Source: Fibrobacteria bacterium
Lineage (GTDB): Bacteria; Fibrobacterota; Fibrobacteria; UBA11236; JADFYW01
Reading direction: 5' to 3'
Assembly: GCA_015232855.1 (NCBI GenBank)
Contig: JADFYW010000022.1
Span: 1-47,325, forward strand
DNA length: 47,325 bases
In this document: one piece after another, positions 36,044 to 45,059 of the stretch
How positions within the stretch are numbered: the first letter of the stretch is position 1
How the letters are laid out: each line of letters opens with the position of its first letter
Notes under the pieces: generated by a model
Told to the model about the DNA's origin: nothing
The model's database searches: none
Seen by the model: the letters and a program-made list of their open reading frames with translations, nothing else
Made by a program: the position numbers and the translations under genes

Positions 36044-37858
36044 TTAATCGTGCTGATGCATAGACGCCTTTTTACGAGCGAGGGGGTCCAGTAGTTTTTT
36101 CCTTAACCTGATTGACTTTGAAGTCACTTCCACCCATTCGTCTTCCTGAATAAATTCAAGAGCTTCTTCTAAAGAAAACCGAATTGCCGGAGCAAATCTA
36201 AGTTCTTTATCTTTACCAGAGGCGCGCATATTAGATAATTTCTTTTCTTTTTGGATGTTTACATCCACATCACCAGATTTACAATGTTCCCCAATTATCA
36301 TACCCCGGTAGGTCACATCACCTGGAGACACAAAAAAGGTTCCCCGATCCTGGAGGTTTGACAAGGCATATCCAACCACAGCTCCGGTATCCATTGAGGT
36401 TATAACACCATTTTTCCGTTTCATAACTTCGCCCTTTTGGGCCCGGTACTCTAAAAACCGATGGTGCATAACAATATCACCTGAACAAGAATTTAACAAG
36501 GTAGTACGAAGCCCGATGAGCCCTCTGGAAGGAATAATATAGGTTTGAACCTGGCCTTCATTGTTGTATTCAATATTCTGCAATTCACCCTTTCTCAAGG
36601 CAATTTCTTCAATGACCTTACCAGCAAAGTCTTCTCCTACTTCAACCATTAAAGTTTCCACAGGTTCATGCCATTTCCCGTCAATCTTTTTATTAACGAC
36701 CTGTGGCTGTCCTACCGCAAGCTCATAGCCTGCCCTTCGCATATTTTCAATCATCACCGAAAGATGTAATATACCTCTTCCAAATACTTTAAAATGACTC
36801 TCATTATTGGAGGTTTCCACGCGAAGAGAAACATCTTTTTTAACCGAACGCATGAGATAATCACGTATATGCCGACTGGTTACATATTTCCCTTCCTGCC
36901 CATAAAAAGGAGAATCATTCACAGCAAAAACCATACTTATTGTGGGCTCTTCAACTGTTATCGCGGGCATCGCCTCAGGATGTTCGAGATCAGCCAGAGT
37001 ATCTCCTATGCCGACATCATCAATTCCCACGATGGCACAAAGATCCCCTGCCGTCGCACAATCAGTTTCTTCCCGCCCCAAACCATTAAAAACATAAATC
37101 TGCTTTGCTGTCGCTTCTGTGCTGTCGCCATTATTTTTAAGCAGGCAAACTTTTTCATTTTTATGTATCGCACCCCTAAAGACCCGGCCAATCCCAATAC
37201 GTCCCACATAATCTGAATACTCAAAAGAAGTGATCTGCATCTGCAATGGTCCGTCCTGAACTTCAGGAGGAGGAATATTTTCCAAAATAGAATCCATCAG
37301 TGGAGCAAGATCTTCCCCTTTTTTATTAATATCAAGTGACGACCAATTGTTTTTGCCAGATGCAAAAATCACTGGAAAATCAAGAGCATCCTCATCTTGA
37401 GAAAGGTCAATAAACAAATCATATACACTATCAAGGGCCTCCTGAGGCCGGCCATCAGGTCTATCCATTTTATTCATAACCACAAGGGGTTTGAGCTTTG
37501 CTTCCAGGGCTTTTTTCAGCACGAATTTAGTCTGTGGCATAACCCCATCATGGGCATCCACGAGTAATATTGCTCCATCGGCCATTTTTAAAATACGTTC
37601 AACTTCCCCTGAAAAATCAGCATGCCCCGGTGTATCAATGAGATTAATTTTAATCCCTTTATACATAAGAGATATATTCTTAGAAAGAATAGTTATCCCC
37701 CGCTCACGTTCTTGATCATTGGAGTCTAAAAAACAGTCCTGCATCACCTGGTTTTTTCTAAAAAGATTACAAAAGCGCATCATGGTATCTACCAGAGTTG
37801 TTTTCCCATGATCTACATGCGCGATAATCGCGATATTTCGTATATTTTTTACTAGCAT
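36044..37858 (-). CDS. typA: Translational GTPase TypA/BipA
   Basis: TypA/BipA is a ribosome-associated GTPase that helps 50S assembly and stress adaptation. The 604-residue length is normal. The GTP site is clear: AHVDHGKTTLVD (G1), RERGITIL (G2/switch I), DTPGHADFSGEVER (G3), NKMDRPDGRP (G4) and FASGKN (G5). Domain II, III and the TypA-specific C-terminal domain follow (SRGLIGLRTTLLNSCSGD; GMIIGEHCKSGDVDVN). It stands alone between the VanZ-like gene and the Kre9/PPC lipoprotein gene. Confidence 0.97.
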   Translation of the reverse strand: MLVKNIRNIAIIAHVDHGKTTLVDTMMRFCNLFRKNQVMQDCFLDSNDQERERGITILSKNISLMYKGIKINLIDTPGHADFSGEVERILKMADGAILLVDAHDGVMPQTKFVLKKALEAKLKPLVVMNKMDRPDGRPQEALDSVYDLFIDLSQDEDALDFPVIFASGKNNWSSLDINKKGEDLAPLMDSILENIPPPEVQDGPLQMQITSFEYSDYVGRIGIGRVFRGAIHKNEKVCLLKNNGDSTEATAKQIYVFNGLGREETDCATAGDLCAIVGIDDVGIGDTLADLEHPEAMPAITVEEPTISMVFAVNDSPFYGQEGKYVTSRHIRDYLMRSVKKDVSLRVETSNNESHFKVFGRGILHLSVMIENMRRAGYELAVGQPQVVNKKIDGKWHEPVETLMVEVGEDFAGKVIEEIALRKGELQNIEYNNEGQVQTYIIPSRGLIGLRTTLLNSCSGDIVMHHRFLEYRAQKGEVMKRKNGVITSMDTGAVVGYALSNLQDRGTFFVSPGDVTYRGMIIGEHCKSGDVDVNIQKEKKLSNMRASGKDKELRFAPAIRFSLEEALEFIQEDEWVEVTSKSIRLRKKLLDPLARKKASMHQHD

Positions 37859-37970
37859 ATTTTTTTACCGGGCGTAATAGTAGTAAAAATGCGAGTAGTT
37901 TAAAAAGCCTACTTTGTAGCTTCTACAGATTTGGAACGCTAAATTGCTTTCCTTTTAATTCTAAAAAAAT

Positions 37971-37998
37971 AAAAACAGGGTAATAAAGCCCTGTTTTT
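37971..37998 (-). terminator. Rho-independent terminator of the Kre9/PPC gene
   Basis: A perfect 10-bp stem pairs AAAAACAGGG (37971-37980) with CCCTGTTTTT (37989-37998), with an 8-nt loop. On the minus strand it is followed by TTTTTTTAG and lies 20 bases past the stop codon of the gene at 38018. Confidence 0.88.
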
Positions 37999-38017
37999 AC
38001 CTGCATAACTCAACAAG

Positions 38018-41000
38018 TTACTGAATAGAAAAGACCACACTCTGCCCCTGAATACTTGAATTAATCGTACTGAGTACCTTAATATAATAGTCTTCCCCAG
38101 GCACAAGGGTAGAAGGAATGGTCCAGTTATAGGTGTTCGAAGATGTATAACCGGCCCGTATGGTGGTAACCACTCCCTGGCTGTTAAAAAGAAACAAGTC
38201 AACTTTACTCTTTAATTCCATGGCATTTGTCCAGGATACCTCCATACTACTATCTCTCTGGTAGCTAGCAGCTTCCGGAGAAATAAACGTATACGCATAA
38301 GAAGTCGAATCAAAGCCTTTTACCTGCAGAGAGTAATCCCCATAACCACTGGACTTCGAAACCCTGAAATAACAGCTTCCATCGCGGTCACCAAACCAGG
38401 CAACAGTAGAATCATCCTGCACTGTAACTGCGGTTATACTGGTTTCATTTGAATCAAAAAGCTGGGGCCTGGCTGCAACTGAGCCACTTGTTGAAAGGGT
38501 ATACAGCATTTTCTCCTGACACTCAAAATAAAACCAGTCTTCATCGGCATAGCTTAATGAAAGCTGCAGCGGTTCGGCGTTAATTTCAATTTTTTTCGCC
38601 GCTTGCAAAGAATCATTAAACTCATGGCTATCTCCTATAATACCACTTATTGAAAAAACCTCGCTGTGCCCATATATACTGTTCGTTGATGTTCCCCGGG
38701 CAGCAATCCGGATTCGGTAATCAGAAGCAGAAGCCAATCCCTGAGGCAGAGATACGCTTTGAGTACCACTTGCGTTTACGGTTCCGTCAAGCGTATGGAA
38801 ACAATAACCTTCTCTGCACAAAAGTAATTGATACGATGAGGCAAATGATTCAGTTACTTCCCAGGCAACCGTTATGGAGGCCCCGGACACCAGCACGTCA
38901 CTTGATACGGGTTGTGTAAATACAGCAACATCCTCAGGATTAAAGACTGAGACAGCAAGTGTATAATCGCCTACCACAGACGTAGACGTGGAACGTATAA
39001 GCAGATGATAGGGCCCAGAAAACTCACATTCCCACAAGCGCGGTGCTGTTAAGGATGAAGTGTAACTTAATACACTGCCATCACTACCTTCAAGTAAAAC
39101 CGTCATGCTGTTTAAACCTTCTATTGTTATCAGATACGAAGTACCTGCTTCACCCGAAAAAACAACCCAGTCAGAATCATTTCGGGTAAGAGAATGCACC
39201 TGTGCTTTGTCACCCATATCAAGTGCTTTTGCGGAATCTTTCTGATTATCGTTTTCATAGCTATCTCGGGTTAAACCGGCAATAGAAAAAAACGGACTCA
39301 TTCCATAAATCTGACTTTGAGAAAAATCCCTCACCTGGATCTGATAACTGCTGTCCGTTTCAAGATAATTAGGAATGGTCCAGGAATAGAGACCATCATT
39401 GAGTTCGCTATTATCGATAGTCAAATCCTGTTGTGAGTTTTTGTACAGATATATTCTCACATTGGTGCCGAACAGACTACTATCTGCCTGCCACTGAATA
39501 TCATAACGGCTTCCCGCCGACCACACGGTTCCCTTTTGAGGATTACTGAACCCTACCAGCGCTCCCGGATCAAATCCTGATATTTTCAAATTATAATCAC
39601 CAAATACAGAGGCACTGGTTGAACGGATAAGTAAATAAAAAGTGCCTGACTGTGGGGCTTCAAACATTCGGGGTGAAGTGGGACTTGATGTATAACTTAA
39701 AATACTACTCGCAGTATCCGCTATTAATACAGAAAGGTTCAAGTCCTGTATGGAAATAAGATAAGATTTACCACTGTCCGCAGAAAAACTCACCCAGTCA
39801 GAATCATTCCGGTTAATAGTTCGGTTTTGTTTCTCTGCATTTACCTCGAATGTAATTGCCAATTTTTTCTGGTTATCCGGCTCAAACTGATCACTGGCTA
39901 TTCCTGCTATCGAAAAAAACGGACTTAGCCCATAAATCTCACTTCGGGAATAGTCACTGATTTGTATCTGATAACTGCTATCTGTTTCAAGATAGCCAGG
40001 GATATTCCAGTTATAACTACCATCATCCGTTTCACTGGCGTCAATTGACATATACTGGCGGGAGTCCTTGAACAAATAAATTCTGATGCTCGAGTTAAAA
40101 AAACTACTGTCTGTCTCCCAGGCAATTTCATAACTGCTCCCGGCAGACCAAACCGTGCCCTGTTTGGGGCTACTGAATGAAACCAGTTCTCCTGGAGACA
40201 AGGCTGATAACAGGAAGGTATACTCTCTGTAAGTATTACTACTGTTTGTCACTCTGATGTAATGAGTTCCTGCCTCTATGGGAATAAATACTCCACCAGG
40301 ACTGCTATTAAAAGTTTTAAGCGCATTTGTTTTTTCCCCTGAATAAATGTATACGTTAAAACCGGATATAAACTCACATGAAAGTTTAACGAAATAGGGC
40401 TGAGCACTGTCCGCTGTAAAACGCATCCAGTCTTGATCCCCATAATAAATGGTTCGTTCCTGTACAGAATCCATCTTAATCGCAACCGCACTGTCACGTA
40501 CATTATCCCGTTCATAGGAATCAGGAGTTACCCCTTTGATGGTAAAATAATCTGACCAGTTATAGACTCCTGCATCACTCCGGCTGATAATTTTTAGCCG
40601 GTATCTGTTTCCCGCTTCATACATAATTGAAGAAGACCAGGTATAGTTACCGTCATTCGTAGTCGTATTTACTATAGTGATTTGTTTTGCAGAATCACGG
40701 TACAATTCAAGCGAAACAGAACCGCCTGGATTTCCGGTATAACTCCATTGGATCGGGAATGAATTATTTGTAATATCCCAAACAGTACTATCAACGGGTG
40801 AAGAAAAAGTATAGGTTCCTTCATACTGAGAAGTTATGGAAAAATAACTGCTGTAGCCTATAATTCCCCCATCGCTATAACTATAAACCGCTATTCGGTA
40901 ATCGTCTCCCGAACTCAGTGATGAAGAAGGGGACCAGGTGTAAGAACTATCGTTATTCGTTCCGGTACTTATAGTACTTATTTTTGTCGAATCTTTATAG

Positions 41001-41554
41001 AGTGCAATCCCAACCATATCACCAATAACACCCGAAACCGTCCATGCAATAGGGGCAGATGAGCCAATTTTAACCGAAGCCCCTGTACCAGGTGTTGTTA
41101 CCTGAATGGCACCATAATAAGCAGAATAAATACGGAAATAATTACTCATGTCAAACTCGTCAGGGTTGTCATAATTACTGATTTTAATCTGGTAATTGGA
41201 ACCCGACCCTACACTGGGCAGTACCCTCCAGTCGTAGGAATTCGTGTTCGTTGCTCTACCAGCAATGGTCAGCACCTGTTTGCCATCACGATACAATTCA
41301 ATTATTACATTTTCTACTTCTTCGGAAAGAGAATCCCCATCCTTCCAGGAAATATTGAGTGCTCCATTTAATTCTATAGCCTGATCCTTTACCGGGGATT
41401 GTATTTCAAAAGAGCCGTTTTCTGTTTGCACATCATCTGTAGATTCTTGCTTATCTTCTTCCGAAAATAACACACATTGCTGAAGTACCAATAATAGTGC
41501 CACTGCAAAAAGACCATTAATTCTACCAGCACCCAAAAAGAGTTTGCTAATCAT
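38018..41554 (-). CDS. Multi-domain secreted lipoprotein: seven Kre9/KNH-like and four PPC domains
   Basis: A 1,178-residue surface protein. The signal peptide ends LLLVLQQC (Cys27), a weak lipobox. Three Kre9/KNH-like (Ser-Thr-rich GPI-anchored-type, PF10342-like) beta domains occur in a row (~47-340), each with a hydrophobic strand, a WxxxG or IxW core and a terminal YF.I strand. Then PPC-like (pre-peptidase C-terminal) domains alternate with Kre9-like domains four times, ending with a seventh Kre9 domain. PPC domains show the DxYExDN start and an SDWVxF strand. Domain pairs 4 and 5 (about 205 residues each) are near-copies. No catalytic domain and no sorting domain is seen, so it may be an adhesin, binding or cell-surface structural protein. 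ATG preceded by AGAGGA. Confidence 0.85.
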   Translation of the reverse strand: MISKLFLGAGRINGLFAVALLLVLQQCVLFSEEDKQESTDDVQTENGSFEIQSPVKDQAIELNGALNISWKDGDSLSEEVENVIIELYRDGKQVLTIAGRATNTNSYDWRVLPSVGSGSNYQIKISNYDNPDEFDMSNYFRIYSAYYGAIQVTTPGTGASVKIGSSAPIAWTVSGVIGDMVGIALYKDSTKISTISTGTNNDSSYTWSPSSSLSSGDDYRIAVYSYSDGGIIGYSSYFSITSQYEGTYTFSSPVDSTVWDITNNSFPIQWSYTGNPGGSVSLELYRDSAKQITIVNTTTNDGNYTWSSSIMYEAGNRYRLKIISRSDAGVYNWSDYFTIKGVTPDSYERDNVRDSAVAIKMDSVQERTIYYGDQDWMRFTADSAQPYFVKLSCEFISGFNVYIYSGEKTNALKTFNSSPGGVFIPIEAGTHYIRVTNSSNTYREYTFLLSALSPGELVSFSSPKQGTVWSAGSSYEIAWETDSSFFNSSIRIYLFKDSRQYMSIDASETDDGSYNWNIPGYLETDSSYQIQISDYSRSEIYGLSPFFSIAGIASDQFEPDNQKKLAITFEVNAEKQNRTINRNDSDWVSFSADSGKSYLISIQDLNLSVLIADTASSILSYTSSPTSPRMFEAPQSGTFYLLIRSTSASVFGDYNLKISGFDPGALVGFSNPQKGTVWSAGSRYDIQWQADSSLFGTNVRIYLYKNSQQDLTIDNSELNDGLYSWTIPNYLETDSSYQIQVRDFSQSQIYGMSPFFSIAGLTRDSYENDNQKDSAKALDMGDKAQVHSLTRNDSDWVVFSGEAGTSYLITIEGLNSMTVLLEGSDGSVLSYTSSLTAPRLWECEFSGPYHLLIRSTSTSVVGDYTLAVSVFNPEDVAVFTQPVSSDVLVSGASITVAWEVTESFASSYQLLLCREGYCFHTLDGTVNASGTQSVSLPQGLASASDYRIRIAARGTSTNSIYGHSEVFSISGIIGDSHEFNDSLQAAKKIEINAEPLQLSLSYADEDWFYFECQEKMLYTLSTSGSVAARPQLFDSNETSITAVTVQDDSTVAWFGDRDGSCYFRVSKSSGYGDYSLQVKGFDSTSYAYTFISPEAASYQRDSSMEVSWTNAMELKSKVDLFLFNSQGVVTTIRAGYTSSNTYNWTIPSTLVPGEDYYIKVLSTINSSIQGQSVVFSIQ

Positions 41555-41898
41555 GGTAATGTCCTCTATTTAAATAAAACACGAAGCCTGATAAAACGAA
41601 GCAAAAAACTGCAGGCAACCCTCCCAACCCAACTGATATACAAAATAATCATATCCATGAAAACAGTGCCTACTATTTGAAGTTTATTGTTATTTCAAAC
41701 CGGTTTTGATACCATTTTATATTTATTTTACAAATCAATTCTTATTTTAAAATATGAAAAATCAGCATTTATAAGCGTGATTAGAGGATATTTGTTTTTA
41801 AAATTCAACCAAATTTATAAAATATGATACCAATTTGTATTGACATTTTAAATTTTCACCCTATATTATTCTATATCAGCTAATCAAAGGGAAAGAAC
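41555..41898. promoter_or_regulatory. 344-base divergent intergenic region
   Basis: This AT-rich gap separates the Kre9/PPC gene and the HzsA-like gene. No ORF, tRNA or stable hairpin is evident. It holds a plausible promoter for the plus-strand gene (see 41840) and an AGAGGA ribosome-binding site for the minus gene. A GATACCA motif occurs twice (near 41709 and 41825), perhaps a regulator site. Confidence 0.45.
41840..41867 (+). promoter_or_regulatory. Candidate sigma-70 promoter of the HzsA-like gene
   Basis: Perfect TTGACA (41840-41845), 16-base spacer, then TATATT (41862-41867), 31 bases before the ATG. AAAGGGA precedes the start codon. Confidence 0.55.
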
Positions 41899-44748
41899 AT
41901 GCAACTCTTCAAATTCAAAAAACCAGCTATAACTTATTCACTTATTGGAATTTTAACCCTGTCACTTCATCTGTACGCAAAAGTAAGCACTGAAGTAGTA
42001 TCAGACTGGGAAAAGCAGTATAGCGAATTACAGCAACAAATTTCCCAAAAAAAGACTCTCGCAAAATCCAGTACGACAAACTCCACCATAGAGTCACAAG
42101 TTTATGATAAACACTCACTCATCCTGGATGAAGACAATACTCCAACAGATGTTGCTATCCGCAGAACCAGAGCCCTCATTGATAATCTAAAAAACATGCC
42201 CGGTATAAAAGACCTGACCACTCTGGAAGCAGAACTGGATGCCATTTCCGCACAACGCTCCGTGCTTGCAAAAAACAGTGGTACTCAGAATACCGCAGCC
42301 GACCAGGAACAATACAAAGCCCTGGCAAAAATCACCCGTGAAGCAGCCCTCAGTAATCCGCTGCTCGACTTTGATGACTTGTTATTCATGGAATGGACCA
42401 ACCTTTTTTCATCTCCCCAGGGCAGGGATCCGGGGGACGACTATGATGGCCAGCACATGGTGGATCAGCAATACGGCCATAACGGAATGCCCAGCAGTGA
42501 AATGTGCATCCTGAAAAATTTCAAATCCGATAATCCAACTTTGGTAGAAGTTTTAGAAGGAGTAAAATGCCCTCCCGGCCTTAGCGGAGGTATGAATATG
42601 AGCGATGGCGCTTTTAGTGATAAAATTGACCTTTCCTGGGATGGCGACACAATCCTCTTCGCCTGGTCAAACGGAGAAGGTATCAAAGGACGGTGGAAAC
42701 GTGAACGTAACTTCCATCTTTTCAAGGTAAATGTCGATGGTACAAATCTTATGAGACTAACAGGTAATGAAGAATTGCCGACAGGTAACGGTTGGCGCCC
42801 TGATGGCATGACCGATAACGAAACAAATGATTTTCATCCTGCCTGGCTACCAAACGGCCGTATTGTTTTTATGTCCACCTGGGGTAACGGAAACGGACGT
42901 TGCCACGGCAGATGGGCCCCTACCTACAACATGCATACGATAAAATCTGACGGCACCGATAGATTTCAATTCGACTGGCAGGAGACCAACGAATGGTACC
43001 CGAGCGTAAATAACGATGGTATGATTATTTACAGTCGCTGGGACTACATTGATCGTTCCGATTGCATCGCCCACCATTTGTGGATCTGCTATCCGGATGG
43101 ACGCGACCCGCGGGCCCCCCACGGCAATTATCCTCTTCCCCTCACCACTCTGGAAGGAAGCGACTGGCCCCATGGTCAGGACATGCGGCCCAACGCCGAG
43201 ATGCAGTTCCGTGCTATCCCGGGTTCCAACAAATTAGTTGCCACCGCAACTCCTCACCATGGTCAGGCTTTCGGGTCCATTATCATAGTCGACCCCAATA
43301 TAGAAGACGACAACGTAATGTCACAAGTCAAACGCCTCACCCCGGATGCAATTTTCCCCGAGGCAGAATCTTTTGTATACCACCCCAATGAATGGGTTTA
43401 CGGTCACCCCTGGCCCTTGAGTGAAGATTATTTCATCGTAAACAAATGGCAGGGACTTTATCTCCTCGATAAATTTGGCAACCAGACCCTTATCTATAAA
43501 ACCACCCGCAACAGCTGGGTCCGCCCGGTTTGCCCTATTCCTGTTAAACCCCGTACAAAGCCGCCCGTCATTCCCACCCAAACCTACCAGGGTGAACGTT
43601 TTTCTTCAAACGCACCCAATGCCACTATCTATGTTAATAACGTGTATGTGACTGATGAATTCGGTTCTTTACCCGAAGAGTACGGGCCCGAACCCGGCAA
43701 GAAAAAAATCAAATGGATGCGTATTATACAACTATTACATAAAGAAAGTCAGGCAAAAAATGATCCGGACATTGCTCCCCACGCCAGCGAATCCCTGGTA
43801 CGTATCCCTCTCGGTGTTTGCCCGGTTGAAGATGACGGGAGCGTTTATTGTGAAGCTCCGGTTGAGCGGCTCATCTACTTTCAGTTGTTAAACGAAGAAG
43901 GACTCGCAGTTCAGTCTATGCGGTCCGGAACCTACGTGCATCCGGGCGAACAGTTAAGCTGTGTAGGATGCCACGAAAACAAATGGGAGGCCCCACCCAT
44001 CACACCAAGCCCTATAGCCAAACGCCGTTCCCCTTCACCCCTGGAACCCGAAGTGGATACCGAGCATATCTGGCCCTTTGGGTATTACCGCACGGCTAAA
44101 CCGGTTTTCGATGCTAAATGCACCCCCTGTCACCAGGAAAAAGGCCAGGGCCCGAGCATGAGTTATGAAAGTATCAAAAGCCGCCTGTTTGGTTTCAGCG
44201 GTGACATCTGGACAAGTTATAATCTGCCAAAATGGGGTGGTTCACGCACCAAACCCGGTAAGTTCGGCGCCATGTATTCTTCACTCACCCCCTATCTCGA
44301 AGAATCCCATTACAACCCAGGACTCACCGATGAAGAAAAAAGACGCATTACGCTCTGGCTTGACCTGCAGTCAAATAAATACCACGCCTATTTTGATGTA
44401 GCTGACCAGGAAGCCGGCAAAAAAGTCTGGCCTGTTCTGCTGGACACGAACAACATTCTGGGAGTTGAACGCCGGGTAGTCCCGATTGCCATGCCAGAGA
44501 ACCAGAACGAAAAACAGCCCACCTTCCATGTAGTTACAAATGGTAAAACAGCTAATATCATTTTACCCGCCCGTAAGGTATATACCATTACTATCTATTC
44601 AATAGCCGGAACTGAAATCACATCGTTCCGTACCGGAAAAACCTCACGCTTTACTTTTTCCACTGAACGTTTCAGCAGAGGAGTATACGCGATTTCCGCC
44701 CGTTCTGAATCAGCAAAACAGTTAACACGTTTTGCGATAACAAACTAA
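41899..44748 (+). CDS. Secreted diheme protein related to hydrazine synthase alpha (HzsA-like) with T9SS-type sorting domain
   Basis: A 949-residue exported protein. Signal peptide 1-27 (cleavage after LYA). A helical stretch follows (~35-130), then a TolB-like beta-propeller with HzsA-type segments (RERNFHLFKVNVDG, RLTGNEELPTGNG, FHPAWLPNGRIVFMSTWGNG, MHTIKSDGTDRF). Two c-type heme motifs occur: CVGCH (688-692) and CTPCH (741-745). The last ~80 residues are a T9SS type-A-like sorting domain (YTITIYSIAGTEI ... RFSRGVYAI). HzsA homologues occur far beyond anammox bacteria with unknown roles; no hzsB/hzsC-like gene is here, so hydrazine synthesis should not be assumed. It may be a secreted or surface-bound redox protein. 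Confidence 0.88.
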   Translation: MQLFKFKKPAITYSLIGILTLSLHLYAKVSTEVVSDWEKQYSELQQQISQKKTLAKSSTTNSTIESQVYDKHSLILDEDNTPTDVAIRRTRALIDNLKNMPGIKDLTTLEAELDAISAQRSVLAKNSGTQNTAADQEQYKALAKITREAALSNPLLDFDDLLFMEWTNLFSSPQGRDPGDDYDGQHMVDQQYGHNGMPSSEMCILKNFKSDNPTLVEVLEGVKCPPGLSGGMNMSDGAFSDKIDLSWDGDTILFAWSNGEGIKGRWKRERNFHLFKVNVDGTNLMRLTGNEELPTGNGWRPDGMTDNETNDFHPAWLPNGRIVFMSTWGNGNGRCHGRWAPTYNMHTIKSDGTDRFQFDWQETNEWYPSVNNDGMIIYSRWDYIDRSDCIAHHLWICYPDGRDPRAPHGNYPLPLTTLEGSDWPHGQDMRPNAEMQFRAIPGSNKLVATATPHHGQAFGSIIIVDPNIEDDNVMSQVKRLTPDAIFPEAESFVYHPNEWVYGHPWPLSEDYFIVNKWQGLYLLDKFGNQTLIYKTTRNSWVRPVCPIPVKPRTKPPVIPTQTYQGERFSSNAPNATIYVNNVYVTDEFGSLPEEYGPEPGKKKIKWMRIIQLLHKESQAKNDPDIAPHASESLVRIPLGVCPVEDDGSVYCEAPVERLIYFQLLNEEGLAVQSMRSGTYVHPGEQLSCVGCHENKWEAPPITPSPIAKRRSPSPLEPEVDTEHIWPFGYYRTAKPVFDAKCTPCHQEKGQGPSMSYESIKSRLFGFSGDIWTSYNLPKWGGSRTKPGKFGAMYSSLTPYLEESHYNPGLTDEEKRRITLWLDLQSNKYHAYFDVADQEAGKKVWPVLLDTNNILGVERRVVPIAMPENQNEKQPTFHVVTNGKTANIILPARKVYTITIYSIAGTEITSFRTGKTSRFTFSTERFSRGVYAISARSESAKQLTRFAITN

Positions 44749-44800
44749 ACATCATATTTTTAAAAAGGCAGCCTAAAAAATGTTATTAATAATGCAAGAT

Positions 44801-44994
44801 GTCATTACCCGGCTTGACCGGGTAATCCATCAAAAGAAATGGCGATTTTCTTCTATTTTACTCACTTTCGTTCGCTGGATTGCCCGATCACCCGTCCTCC
44901 GCAGTAGTGCTGCTACGGAGGATGGACGCCGGGCAATGACGTACATGGGGAGCATTTTCTTACTTATGACACAGCCTGCATGCCGGGCAATGAC
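44801..44994. repeat. Palindromic MITE-like element
   Basis: The 194-base element is bounded by GTCATTACCCGGC (44801-44813) and the near-complement GCCGGGCAATGAC (44982-44994), 12 of 13 matching. Inside is a perfect 9-bp stem ATTACCCGG/CCGGGTAAT (44804-44812/44818-44826), and a second hairpin ATTGCCCG/CGGGCAAT (44879-44886/44930-44937) enclosing CGTCC/GGACG. GCCGGGCAATGAC occurs twice. No coding content is credible. It fills most of the 311-base gap 44749-45059; the rest is short flanks, with a ribosome-binding site for the next gene. Confidence 0.75.
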
Positions 44995-45059
44995 ATTCCC
45001 TGACAACTATTTCTCTCTTTTGAGACCATCATCTTCTATTCCGTTGAAAGGAAATTATC

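Noticed and set aside
41899-44748. Anammox hydrazine synthase
   Set aside because: Only the alpha-like protein is present; there is no beta or gamma subunit, and this family also occurs in non-anammox bacteria.
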